From the NCBI RefSeq assembly GCF_000208865.1, contig NC_018386.1, positions 1,844,327 through 1,908,326 on the forward strand: a stretch of DNA of 64,000 nt, read 5' to 3'. A program made the translations under genes and the position numbers. How positions within the stretch are numbered: position 1 is the first letter of the stretch; each line of letters starts with the position of its first letter. This DNA is from Neospora caninum Liverpool (Eukaryota > Apicomplexa > Conoidasida > Eucoccidiorida > Sarcocystidae). The notes under the pieces are model-generated. The model ran no database searches. It was not told the origin of the DNA and was given only the letters and a program-made list of their open reading frames with translations. Shown here one piece after another: positions 49,643-62,600 of this stretch.

Positions 49643-49700
49643 TATTGGTGGCGTTATCGCAAGACTTCCAAGACTCGGCGCCCATGGTAAAGTGTGGTCT

Positions 49701-52700
49701 TGCGTCAAGGCCTGCAGCTAATGGGTCGTTGGTTTGTAAAGCTGCTGCCTTGAATTACATGTTTCTTTTGCTTTATCGCGGTGGGATTACAGGCGGCGCC
49801 TGGGGAGATGTGCACAAGCAAAGGCAAGGGAATCGCTGCTGCGGTTTCTGAGAACAGTGTCGCTAGTGGCCACGTTTTACAGTGTCCGATGACGAATCAG
49901 AGGCGCGTGGCGTCATTCTATTATGCACGCCTCATTCACTATGCTTCTACCGTGGGAATTGAGATAGGCAAATAATTCAATTACCTCACAATATGCGAGT
50001 GACCGAGTGGGGTGCATTCATTTGGTACCCGGCGGTGCTGCAAGGGTGTGGCTTACGTTCCAGCGTGTTGGCCACCGGTCTCGTTTGTTGGTTTTCTTCA
50101 GAAGCATTAAGTAAGAAGCGAATTGTATGAGGGAGGAAACAAATATCCAGCGCACTGTAGAGTGGAGCTGAAGAGCAGTTAAGTGTCAAGCTATCATTTC
50201 GGGTGTCAGACCCTTGCGCACAGACACTAGCAGATTTTACGTGAGAATCAGGCGATACAAGTGTTTTGGTGATCCTTTGTGTACCTTACAAGGCTGTAGT
50301 GCTCGTCACTTGCGAGACAAGAGATGTTGAAGATATATCGTTTTGCAGAATCACTGGAGTGTCCAGTCAAACGGTGAACGACGATACGGACCGGTATGGA
50401 ATTGCTGACCGTCAATGGGTAGCTTGACCACTTTCTACGAGGAGGGTGTCTTGGGGGTCTGGCGCTCTCGATTGACTGAGGCATGTGAATTTCCTGTGTG
50501 TCGTCTGTAGAAACAGTAAGCACGCTCTGGCGAGCACGGCCGCTAGTAGTCAGGTGCGATCCATGGCGGATCAGGGCTATCAAAGTCTCCTTATGGTTGA
50601 ATGAATCCGTGAGCCTACCGGGATAGCAGCCGGTTTATGCACGCCAAAATGACGAGGCAAAAAGATGAAGTACTGCGTATACCTCACAGGAAAGCACTCT
50701 GCTACTAGTGTCCTTCTCGCAACTGTCGCTTTCGAGACTGCAACGTGGTGGAGGGAGGGCGGGGGGATTTTACTGTATATATGAGAAGACGTAAGTTGTA
50801 ATAGCCCGAGCTACCAGCGACACACGATGTAATCCAACTTCTGTGCAGTTGGCTAGGGCCAAGAAAAGGTCAAAAAGGAGAGACAGACGGACGCCTCGGC
50901 TTCAGGTGTTGGAAAGCAAATGGTGGAATCTTTAGAGCGACCTGCCTTGTATCACCACGTAGAGACTGTAAGTAGATGTCGATGATCGCGAGGTTCCAGG
51001 CTCGCCGATTCCATCTGAGGTAGGTTGGAATGCACATGGATGGCAGGGGCGAATGTGTGCGACAAAATATTTTTTCCGTCGGGCTGACGACGGGGAAATG
51101 CACTCTCTGGGGACGAATGCGGCGTGGATAACGTTACACCGGTGTACAAAGTCTTTCTAGAAGGACGATAATTCCACAGCTGATGTGGAGCGCCCACATG
51201 AGGCTTTTTCAGCAATCGTAGTACCCGTTAACCATGTCTTTTGTTCTGGACTCACAGATAAAGCTATGGTGGGAACCGCGTGCATATGTGGGGGAGAGGA
51301 TGGAGCAGGTGTGCAGCGTGATGGTAGGCAAGGACGCGTTTTTTTCCTCGCTAGGTGACGTGCGTTCCCAGACAGCGGAAGCGGGATACGCACTATAGGG
51401 AGCAATTCACGTATTATTGACGCTGGCACAGAGCATTGCTAGCCATCACTCAAAGTCAGCATTTAAGGAAGTTGGCAGCGCCTCACAATGCTTGTCGGGA
51501 AACACTGCGAACCTATGTGTCGTCCGTGACCAGCGAGCCGCGGAAGCTCTTCGGTGTAATTTCCGACAGGCGACAGGGGAAGGCGCGCCCATCGTAGCGC
51601 TTGATTGTTACTCAGGCCAGTGCAGAAACGCTGCAAAGGTGGAGGACGTGTAGCACTTCGCGGGTCCCTGACTCGATGAGGGCGCCACTCGCATGGCCAC
51701 GTGGGGCAACAGTGCCAGGGGACACGTTTCTATCTTGATCACCGCCCTCAGGGACGGCGCGGCAACCTTCCGAATGGGAGCCCCTCAGACGCGTATCCGC
51801 ATGTGCCGTTATCGCGTGTGTGCTTATGGCGTTGCTGTGTTTTTAGATCTCTGGGCCGCTTTTTCACACAGGGACTGCAACATATGGAATCGCATAACAA
51901 CCGTTGCGTCTGTGTACTGTTTGTTACACTGCTATTCTGGGACATCACGCATGTAGATTACGGTTTTGCACCGGCGTCATATGCCACTGGCCAGAGGTGA
52001 CGCCTCATTCCGAATGGGGCAACGACGTCAGGGTGCAGGACAACGGTTGGCCTGCGCTTACATTCAGACTGGCACGGTTTTCTGCGTTGATTCCAACACT
52101 TCTGCGGTGTTGTGTACAGGGCCCATGTCGATTACAGAACTCAAGATGCATTGGACGCTGCTGACCTTGTCGAGAGTTAGAGTTACAGGCAGCCGGATGC
52201 TGTGGCAGCCGACGCGCGAGGACAAAAGAATCAATTATTTTTCCACTTCGCTCTCACATTGACATATGAAACGGGAAATGATCAGACTGAATCATACCAG
52301 ACGAGCAGGTAGTTGTTTGGTACCTCCACTGTCAGTGTATGGATGAAGCACGAGACAATCGTTTCCCCTTTTTGCCTGTGACGGTTTGACTGTACATACT
52401 GTCACGACAGTTTTTAACGGTGGTTTCTCCCATGTGATAACATCGTTTTGTGGAGGGCACACGGAATACAGTTGGGTGTTCTCCTATATGCCGTGTTTAA
52501 TCTGGACATAGCGGAACGGATTTGAATATGATACAATTCTAAAAAGTCGTTCGTACTGTGCAATATTTGAGCAGACAGTGTACCGATTTGTCGTATTGTG
52601 GCCCTGCATTTAACTACATCCAGGAAACCTTGTACGCACATCTGTGCCCAGAGTCGCATAGAAGTGCAGGTGGAATGGCAACAGTCATGTTTATTTAATC

Positions 52701-53466
52701 AGGTGACGCTGTGTGTAGTGACTCTGAGCGCGCTTCCGTCTAATTGAGTGGTCGATAAGGTGCCATGGCCGGAAGTTGAAAACATGACGTTCGTGTAGGA
52801 CACACCATTGCAGTACAAGAGTACGGGATTTGCTTTGTGCGCTGCCCTGGTACGTGCGAGCGACTGCAGACGGTTCTGTGTGGGAGGAGCTGCGCACCGG
52901 TAGACTCATCCTGCCAGTTGAGTTGAGAGACAGGAGGTCTTTCAGCACTGCCTCTGGCTCAGCTACACTTTCAAGATTGCAGGTGCGCAGTCCCCGCCGT
53001 CGCTCGCCACTGGGTGTTATATCCGATAGCATCTGGTATCTCTCTTGACGTGGTGCATGCTGCATCGTAGCTCTGGTCACAAAAGCCTGATACCATCCGA
53101 TAAGCAGCGGCCCACCTCACACGCAGTGAAGTAGTCAGTGTTTTACAACTATGAACCCTAAGAGTGTGCCCTGCCCCGTATGAATTTAAAGTTCACTTTT
53201 AAGCTGATCAAGACATGACGTCACGAAAACGTCTGGAGTTTCTCCGTCAGCTGCATGACGCGTTTAAGTTTTGAACGCCGGCGAAGGAAGACCAAACATG
53301 CACAAGTTCAAACCCTTCTCTATCCTGGCCGATAAGCCGCCGCCTTCTCTTTCCTCGATACGCCACGCTCCTCATCAATCAGGATCGTTTAGGATTAGGT
53401 GCGTAGGACGTTAGGGTTCAACGGATAGATTTTGTTAATGTTTAGAATGTTTACGATGAGGAAAAT
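49701..53466. other. Low-repeat stretch without recognised gene
   Basis: Lacks the super-repeat landmarks and has no strong match elsewhere in the window. Open frames reach about 129 codons on the minus strand (52691-53080) but overlap others and show no domain. Degenerate telomere-like words (GTTTAGGATTAGG, then GTTAGGGTT, 53396-53420) stand at its right edge next to block B. Confidence 0.4.
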
Positions 53467-56400
53467 TCAGGCAGAACTATCGACGCAGCCCCGCCTCGTC
53501 GTCTCCCCCGCATTTTTGCTGACGCACTCAGGGCGCGTTCCGGATCCCGTGAGACTGCGCTTTTACGAAAAAGTCCTCATTTTAAAGGCGAGGATGAGGT
53601 GATGATGGAGTGATCCGCAATCCCATGAGGATGGCTTGGCCATTAGAGTGTGCATGGCTCGCTCTCATCCGAATGAGTGTTGGATACACGCAATTCATCG
53701 TATGCCATGACCGGCCTGTCCCGAGCACGCTTCTAAAAGAACAGGTATGTGCCACATGAACCCAAGCGGGGGTTCAAGGATGCATTGTTAGCAAGTGCGT
53801 TCATTGTAGTGTCGGTCCGGATATAGGTCTCGCTGCCTGAGAAACATGCTGTTGTTGAGAGCTCTAGTGCGCAATTATGAGTCAGGTGAACATTCCACCG
53901 TAGCGTGCCGCAGCGCATATTTCTGTATGTGCCCTGGACCGGATAGGTCAGCCAGGTTCGCCATCAAGCACCACAGTGAATATGGCGGTCCACGTTCCTC
54001 TACTTTACTCAGATTGTCAGCATGATCCGATTAGCTAGGCGTGGTTATTTCGACTACCATCTCTATGTATCTTCCATTGAACGAAGGCCTCAGATCGGAC
54101 ACGTGCCCTTGATACTTAACATCAGATGTCTCCTGCTTTGCACAGACAAGTCTCTCTCTCCCTAACGCGACTTCGCTGCTACATAACTCAGCAAATCGCT
54201 TTTTATCATATGTGGCACGGTGACGAATTCTACCGCCCTTCCAACGCAAATGGACAACTAGTATCCGAGGGGTGCCGTATACGGGATCTGTCTCGTATTT
54301 TGGTTAGTCGAATATGTTGGCTCTCCTTGGAAAACGAACCATTTGACGGTAGCTGACGCAACGCAGCTTGACGTGCTTCCTGTAACTCACCTTGGCTGCT
54401 TTGCCGCGGCAGTAGATTTCGCTTCAGGTTTTGCCCTTTCAGGAAGCGACGATCGTGCTGATTTCGCCTCGACGGTACGGGGTCCACTATTTAGCAAACA
54501 ACTCAAGCGATATTTGCATTGCCTGACTTGCTGTCGGCTGCGGGGCGAGATGTGTTGCCTCTATAGCACATGATAGGGAGAGCAAATCACGCATTCTCAA
54601 GCCAGGCGATGGTTTTCCTGGAAATGCGAGAGGATACTGTTCGGCTTCTGAAGCCACCGAGGACGAGAGGGCTCTCAGGAAGATAAACTCAGCATAGTTC
54701 ATGTTGTTACAGAGGAGCGGCAAACCTTCTCTACCTGGGCTTTTCCCGAAAGTGATAGATGGCCTCAGAAATGATTACGAGTCCAATCAGCAATTCGGTC
54801 TTTGCATGTGTTTCACCGATTGCCCTGCTCAGGTAGGAAGCTCCCACCAGTCTGTCACACCTTGTCGGTTTCTCCTGCATCATTTCTTAGTCAGGCATGA
54901 AGCATTTGTTATTAGCGGTACGCCAATATGTTGCTGCCGAGTTCCCGTTGCTCGCCCTAGCATAGCATATAGCCTCGCACAATGTGCCGTATGGTTCGGC
55001 CTGGTGACGAGTCAACGACCAGGGAGACAGGACACCACAGGCAAAAGTATAAAATAGCTTTTGGATGTACGAAATGTATATTTCACCTACTCCCCCTTGG
55101 CAGGTACGTTAACGTGAGAGCGAGGGATGTTACTGCTCTTACTTGGGCGTGTTCCTCTTTATGCTTACCTACTTTCACAGATTCATTTGAGGGGGGCTTC
55201 GCTGGGTGGTCAAGACCTGGGGTTTCCGTTCGAACTTCAAACACGGCAGTGTGTGATATTGTGCAACAGGCCATGAAAGAAGACCATGGCCCAGGATCTG
55301 GAAGCCGTACTCTCAGAGAGCATATACAAGACGCCTAACACATTTGTACGTGGTTGTCGTCCGTCGTTCTATGCTAGGGGATAGGTCGTCTCACGGGAGG
55401 GCAGACGATATAACATTCTTTCTCCGATCCTCTGCTGAAACCGTCGTCGTTCAACATGCGTTCCTGCGACATACAGACACGACGACCCTGCGTGTGTGCA
55501 TGTATGCGGATCGTCCTTGTACCTCCTGGCAGATGTTTGCACCCTTTTCTTCTTCTCGCGACACCGTGTTTCCCTCCACCTCAGCGTATGCCATCGTCGG
55601 TACCCTCAAATATGAGCTTGATCTGTTCTATGCTGTCAAATTTAGGGTACACTGGACATTGGTTTTCCGTTGTCGTTGACTGCATGATATACGCAAACTC
55701 ATAGAGCAGCCTTTGGTACGTTCGAAAAGGTTCCATTATAGAAGGAGCTTTGTAACTTACAGCGCATTCGCCGTGATTCCGAGGTAGTTCTTAGACGATG
55801 CATGTTTTCAGGAAACACGTGTTATCTGTTAACAGCAATCCAGCCTCGCCTGCCACTACGCGTAACCTCTGATGGCTTCCATATTCGCCTGCCTTTGCCT
55901 CAGTACCACCGTGCGGTACAGAAGATGCACTGCCTCCAGAGTCGCGGAACATGGAGTAATATGTGTGGTGTCGAATATTGCCTCTTACGTTGTTGACCGG
56001 TGTTTTAATCGGAAGCTGATTCCGTCAAGATGCGAGCAGGTAGAGGTCTAAGTTAGCACTTATTTGACTCTCTTCGAGCAAAGCGATACACAACAACTGC
56101 AGAAGAAGGTATGGCTGGGATGCTCAAATACTTTATGGGAACATTCGACTCGTATTAAAATCCAAGGACCGCAGAAGTGGTGACTGATTCCAGCTCATAG
56201 CTGAAGAAATTAGGCAAAGTAGACAAGTTTTCACTGAAAGAATCACTTCTTCATCGCTGTCTGTCAGTGTGGGCGGGTTGAATGGGAGATGAATGCATAC
56301 ACCTCCATCTTGGGCACACAGACGATTGCTCTGTCATCATGCGGAAGCCGGCCATGACAGCAGTTCACTTAGTGACGGCGAACAGCATTTGCGCTCTCTA

Positions 56401-57426
56401 TCACGCCAGTGTCGGCCCTCACACACAGCAGCTCGGTTTAAAATAGGCGATCGGTGCGATGTGGATGCATCGCTCCTGGCTGTGCAGATGTCCGGGCGAT
56501 TTGAGTGGTCGACTAAACTTGTTCTCCTGTTGTTTTTCGAGTATCCAACTGCATGGTCATCTGTGGTACACCTGCAACAGACGTTGGAATCGGGTGTTCG
56601 CATTACTTTCACAATGTGACGTCCCGCGGCACAGACAATGCCTATTGCAATGTTAACCGGCTTGCCAATCTGCTTGCGTCTCGACGCGTGCATCCACACT
56701 CGACCGAGTGTGGTGGATAGGCGTTGGGAGTTGAGGCAACTTCGGGATGGAGGGCATATGTGAAGGGTGGCTTGTGAAAGCCGAAGACATTCAGCGTAAA
56801 AATTGAAGTATCATATGATATCGCTATCGATAGAGAAAACGATTAGTACAGCAGCGCTGAACGTGGTTCATGTGGTCTTGCGGACATCCCTCAGGTGCAT
56901 CTCTCGTTGATAGTATTGCCATATCTGACCGGACGTATTCGATACAGAACCTGCCAAAGCAAACACAAAAAGATGATAGCCATTTTTGGCACTGTAGTCA
57001 GCGCTGGCCGCAGGTGTGGAACGCATTTGGCACACTGCAGTCACGACCTACGGCAGTACGCCTGAAGCAAAGCGACCGCAGACACCCTTTTGCCTCCTAT
57101 GAGCACGCTGGGTCACCGGTGGCCAGTCTATAATTTTCGCTTTATTGCAGCATTAGCGGGCAATTTTAAGACCCTAAAGCGCATGAGCGACAACGGAACT
57201 GTGAATGGCGGGCTTCCTTACACGGCGCTCCAGTGCAACGCGCATTTCTTGCCGCTGCAGGGCCGTTTTTAAGTTTTCACTGGGGGACCGGTGTAGGGGG
57301 GGGGGACGTCACATGAAAGTACAGGGAACAAACCCACGTACTTTCAGGATCCCGTTCATACGTTAAAGTTTGAGAAAATGTGATTTTTCTTCTCGCATAT
57401 AGTTACAAGCCACTGCAATGGCCACC

Positions 57427-57700
57427 ACAAATATCGTGCTGCTGCACATCTGCACGTCCTCGCGCGGTGCCTAGCTCCTGGCATGCTCTACTCCGTCGTC
57501 GTTTCGATGCCTGGGAAATGGCCGCCCGTCCGCGCTTACCATTCTTTCCAGTCGCCCTTTCGGGCCTCTTGGCAGGAACCTGTGTGTTGAGGGTTAACAG
57601 AACAACTTGCCTTCGTCCGTACACGCTGTGGTGACGTTGGGAACTGGACAGTAGGGGCAGAGATCGCTGTTTACCTGTGTGGTCCGACGCTGTTTTGGGA
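57427..57700 (+). other. Highly conserved element upstream of the block B secreted-protein gene
   Basis: Counterpart of 10851-11120. It lies about 510-790 bases before the start codon at 58213. It differs from copy A by a 2-base length change near 57493 and roughly ten substitutions in the first 200 bases. A promoter or untranslated exon is the simplest reading. Confidence 0.35.
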
Positions 57701-58212
57701 ACTCGTTATTCTCACCTCCCCCAGAAGCATTGCCGTGTGTCAGTTGCAGTTTGCTATTGTCGCTCCGTTGCAACGCGAAACACTTGCCTTGACAATATCG
57801 TGCCGTTGACCTGGATGCGGTTGTCTATCAGGTCTGATTCACCGTGCAGCAGCCCTCTGATGTTTTCGCGTTCTTGCGGTTCCGTTGCTTGCCCACTAGC
57901 CAAATACGTATCTTGCGCGACCACAGGTCGGTCCCGTGCTTCGACCGTCTCCGAATACGGGGGGGGGCACAGCATCGACATCTAGTTTGGCGACTGCTTT
58001 TCGTTTGGCGTCCTCATCCTTTTGCTTTCAACTTCGGAGCACTCCCATCTTAAACGAAAACAGAGACGAGAAGAACGGAATATTCTCACGAGTACGTTCG
58101 TTTATTCCAACAGCACCCTCGTTTTGGAGCGTGCTAGCGGCCCTCCCGTCCCATGCCAATTGGGAACGCATGCTGATCCGTTGCGTGGCTTTTATATTTC
58201 CATGTAATTAAA

Positions 58213-59047
58213 ATGAAACTGAATCCGTCTTCGGCAGCCTCTCTGGCCTTTTTCACAATTTTGTGGCGCTCGCTGAGCAGCTCCTGTGCTGGGAGTTCGG
58301 CAATGGAAACAGAGGTTGTGGATCTCGTACCAGTTATCTCCACTCGAGCCAATGACAGCAACGCGGCATCCTCTGTACCAAGCTCAGCCATACCGGGCGA
58401 AGCGGATCAGCAACACACACAAGTTGCGGTTCTTCTGAAGAGGTTGAGGAGGTACGGATTACTTGCTGAGATCTGAAGTCGACATCTGTCAACCCAGGAA
58501 CAGAGAGGGGGCGACGAAGTTCGATGCAGTAAGAGAAGCACGCAGGATTCGCGAGTACTGGAGATAAATGCGCTGGTGAAGTTTGGTCGCGCTTGGCGTC
58601 CCTCCCGCGAAACATCGTCCTTTGATGTTTAAAGCTAATACCATTGTCGGCGACAAAAAGCCATTCTTCTTGCCAAATGCTGATTTTTGTCATCTGAGAT
58701 GCGTACTGATATTTCCTCAGTTCCAGCACTGCTCCATTCGTACACAACCTATCAAGGATTACATGACAATATGTGTCCGCCTGTTGCACTGCAGAAGTAG
58801 CCCCGCCAGGGGGACAACAGTGGCGTCACGCCGTGCGAAAAAAATGATTACGGCCGCGGTGGGCCTTTTAATGACAGCTGTCGCAGGACTACTGCTGGCT
58901 TCTGTCAAGCTACAGCTGTGCCGACAAGCGCTCCGGCAAAAGCCCAGTGGCGAAACTGAAGGAAATACAAGACGGCGACTCGCAGAAGGCGGCAATGACG
59001 ACGAAAAATGTGTAAGCATGGCTCCCGCAAGAACAGGATGTCGCTAG
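58213..59047 (+). CDS. Small secreted/membrane protein with C-terminal RRLAE motif, copy B (two exons)
   Basis: Predicted exons are 58213-58451 and 58795-59047, with the same lengths (239 and 253 nt), phase, GTACGG donor and GCACTGCAG acceptor as copy A, giving 163 residues. The N-terminal hydrophobic segment (MKLNPSSAASLAFFTIL...) and residues 26-60 differ heavily from copy A. A transmembrane helix (ITAAVGLLMTAVAGLLLAS) lies at about 98-119, and RRLAE at 140-144. From GETEGN to the C-terminus the protein is identical to copy A. In exon 2 the copy A Met-89 is Val, so an internal start at that Met is not conserved, which supports splicing from exon 1. Function is unknown; export across the parasitophorous vacuole after ASP5 cleavage is an inference from the motif. 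Confidence 0.75.
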
Positions 59048-59690
59048 TGTGCCTGTCATGTTCATTAAGGGTCCATTTTTAGGGTCGGCCTCTTCAACTC
59101 TACACATTTGGTCTCGTCGACATTACGCACTTCGGCATCAAATAGGCAGTCACATTCCAGATCAGCTAGGATCCAAGTACACATCTCACTAGCGTGGCTT
59201 TCTTCTCAGTCACGATCATCGCCCGTAAGAAACACGTTCTCTTCACAACGCACTAGTGCGTGGCTTCTCGCAGTTCCGTGTTTCATGGTCAGCAAACTCC
59301 CCATCAAAATCACACCTACATATCTGAAGGAGCAGGACAAAATTCCGAAGGGTGTTAAATCGGTTAGTGGATGACGCCAGTGCGTCTCGATTCCCGACGG
59401 TACACAGGAGCTGTTCGAAGCACCTCGCGGCGCACCACCATTGTGACATATACTAACCGTTCTATTTGGTGGAATTAATTCAATAGCCATCTACCATTTA
59501 GGAGATTGCTGGCGTCACATGGACACTGAAAACTCCTGAAGAATCACTGTCCATTTGCGTACCTCAGTAGCAATACGTGCTACATCTCAGTTTGTTGTCG
59601 GTTTCATGCGACGGTTGGGCTGCACTAAAAGCCGACAAGGAAAAAAACAGCGACTCGTAGAGGCTGTGAACATTGGAATAATATCGTGGT

Positions 59691-62600
59691 GGCGCAGTCG
59701 GGGACAGTTACAGTGCCCGTTGTTGAGCCGCGACACGTTTGTGTCATCGGCTGCGATACCCGCTAGATGGGGAATCTCTGCTGTATCGGCTGGCGCGCAT
59801 GTGTTCGGGGTGCGAGGCTACGCGGCGTAATCCTCCAGCGACGGAACGTACGCGCAAGATGCGACCCATCTGGTGAAGACGGCCTGAAAGCAAGCCAAGC
59901 AACTCGCAAGAGACCACTCCGTCAGGACGCAGGTGCCGCTTTGCGGATTTGTGAAGAGAGTCGCCGGGTTCGCGAGTGTGCGGTGTGGGCGCAGAACACT
60001 TTAGGACAATTCGGACCGGTCTAGTGTAGTACCGCGTTGTGAAGACAACACCCTTTCAGACCAATTGCTACGTTGCTTTAATCAGCGTACCCGTGTCCTT
60101 TTAAGGGTTTGACTGGCACGTCCGCCCACCGTAGCGTTGGCTCTGGTTTTTGTCAAAAATATGATGCCCTGCATGTCGCGGGAGTAGACGTGCGAGGAGG
60201 GGACGCCTCACAGCCGTTTCGCGTGATCTGATCCCTTCAGTGCATTCGTGCGAGTTGGCGGTTGGCTGGTGGTGGCGGATGTTGAGTACAGAGTACCGCT
60301 TACGAGCGAGTTGAGAGTGGGCATCCGAGATCGAGGTCCTGTGATGTATAGTGTATAATTATTCCATTGCGTGTAGTGTTGGCCAGCGCATGCGCGAGGA
60401 CGTTGCATGTTGTTGATGCCAGTGACCCTGAGTACACCCGGATACATGCTTGCGATTATCAAGCAGTGAGACGAGTGCGAAATGAGAAGGCATTGTGATT
60501 TTCCCGTTACGGTTGCTGTGCGTCTGGGGGTGCCGAATACGAGTTGCGGTAATGTAGCAGGTCGACGGATCAGATGCGTCCCATTCGGATCCATTTCCGG
60601 ATTGGGTGTGTGACGTTCGGTCGCAAGCGTCACGACACACGAGTTGCCTGGTGGATTGTAAGCTTGCTGGACAGGCTGTAGGCACATAATGACGAGTTTG
60701 TGTCTGGGATAGAGGATGCGTTGTTGATGAGGGAGCGTAGGAGTCAAGGGAGTCGGGAGGGTGGCTCCAGGGAGGGTGGATGGAAGCTCAGAGAGCCAGT
60801 ACCGACTGGGTCAGAATTGTTAGGTCGCGCAGCACTTAGAAGGGGACGCGAGGGGAGACCCGTGGGAGGGTAAGGAGGGACGTGGGAGTGGGCAGGGGTT
60901 ATGGATGGTTGAATCGGAGTTTGCGTTTGAATTCGAATTGGCATGTCTAGTGGATGATACGACGGCGCAAAGACACTACAGGCGGGGGTGGGGTGGCGAC
61001 CCAAGCGCGGGATTATGCTATGCACGTCGACTACAAGGTGTGTGCGTAGAGGTGAGACTTTACACGCACTGCGTTGAAATAGAGTTCAGGAAGCCATATC
61101 TTGGTGAGAGACAAGGCACCACTCCGAGAGCAGCAAGGCGTGAGACGTCCCCTCCGTTTGAGGTGCACCTGAGTGTGGTCGCAGGGTGGCCCGTGCCCCC
61201 CCCTGTTGTGCGTCCTGTGTTCAGGATGTGGACGTACGTACTCAGTTCAGTGAAGAGAGCGGAAAACGAGCCCATCGATTGGAGCGGTGGCGAACCGTAC
61301 AAGAGCGGCACCATCGAGTGATGGTGTATGTGGGTGTGCTGAGGCCCAGGAGGCGTAGGCGTCGGAGCTGGCTGGGGAGGCCGGGGCGCAGACAGCGCAT
61401 TGAGTTTGGACGGGTACAAGGACGTACAGATCGGCGGCAGGCGTGACGGCGGACTCGTTGTGTTCGTAACGCTTCCCACCGGTTCGTCAGCTACAGGACG
61501 TACGTGCTGAAGACTTGGGTTTCAGGAACGATGTTTAGAGTGGGTGGATCGGAATCTGCAGAGATGTCATGTCACGGATCGCGATTAGTGTTCTACCGAG
61601 CATGCTAACAGCAGCTACACGTGGCGCTGCGTATCACCTGCCCAAGTCGAGATCACTAGCGTGACGTGTCGTAACACCCTAGCTCTTGTAGAGCCGCGAG
61701 AGAAACCTCGTCCTAGCAGAAATCCTTCCCCGACAGAATGGCCGTAACAACTCGGTTTGACTTAGCTAATTTGCTAATGTTCCCCGACTTTCGGTTTTTT
61801 CTTGTCGTACGTTCCACGTGCGATGTGTTCGCGGCCGGGGAGGAGGGGACATGCTAGGGCTGGGGCGCCCCTTGCTGCTTGATTTCCCCGATTGACATGC
61901 TGAGTGGGGCAGACGTTCACTTTCGGTTGATTGTCAGTCTTGCATCTGATGCTAGAGCGTCCCGTGATTGTAGTAGTTACATGCGTGTACACAGAATTGC
62001 CCTAGAATCATTGAGATGGGCGCGTGATCCCTATCAGGCCAGCAATGTCCGAGCGGAGTTCCTGATCTCGACGAGAGACCTGGTATCGGACAACTCCGGA
62101 GGAATCGTGTACAGACGCAGGATAACCATACTGCGTGTTGATGCTGGCGGTGATGTGCCGCGCCAATGCAGGACGGGCCTAGGGGCCCCCGGCGTTTTCC
62201 TGGAGAGGACGCTCCTACGTGAGGGAGGGAGGTAACGGCATGTTTTCTCAGACACGACGCGTATGGTAAACTCTGGTGTGGCTATATAGGTTGTAGGTGG
62301 GGGTTAGAGGCTTTGTGAATTTGCAGACAGGGCGGTGTTTGTCGGTGAAAGAGGGCCTGAGGGGCGCCTGCTCTGCACGACAGCAGGAATGAAGGATGAC
62401 AACAAACGGACGAAGTAGCAGTTCATTTCTTTTTGGTATTGGGACGGGTTAGCTCCTGCGACTGTCTCGGCAGGATAATTGACCTGCCGCATTAGGCGTT
62501 AGAGACGTGTCACAGTGAGAAAGTGTTGAGGTTGCTCTTGCAGTGAAATGCGAGGTGGGATATAAACTCGATGGGCTTCGCGAGTAATCAGCTGTTACCA

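Larger units (their letters stand above)
46445..49700 (+). repeat. Degenerate super-repeat modules right of the array
   Basis: Shows GGTAGGTGGTGAGG (46.53 kb), GTACGCACTCGTCGCGCG (46.8 kb), a GTGCCACGAGCTGCTCGA module (47.88 kb), CACCTGACGTTTTCCTG (48.22 kb) and GCAAGGCGTGACTGGTTGCC (48.77 kb), in the same relative order as in other regions. It also contains a 52-bp tandem pair, a 23-bp minisatellite and a G17 run. No gene supported. Confidence 0.55.
53467..59690 (+). repeat. Segmental duplication block B (partner of 7275-13050)
   Basis: Direct, collinear, diverged copy of block A, from GGCAGAACTATCGACG to the diverging 3' edge near 59.69 kb. It carries the second copy of the two-exon secreted-protein gene. 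As in block A it is followed immediately by the modular repeat, so block plus repeat forms a higher-order unit occurring twice in the window. Confidence 0.88.

Noticed and set aside
13051..49700. Intact transposon or retroelement as source of the repeats
   Set aside because: No reverse transcriptase, transposase or integrase motif, no long terminal repeats and no target-site duplications were recognised at the segment ends.
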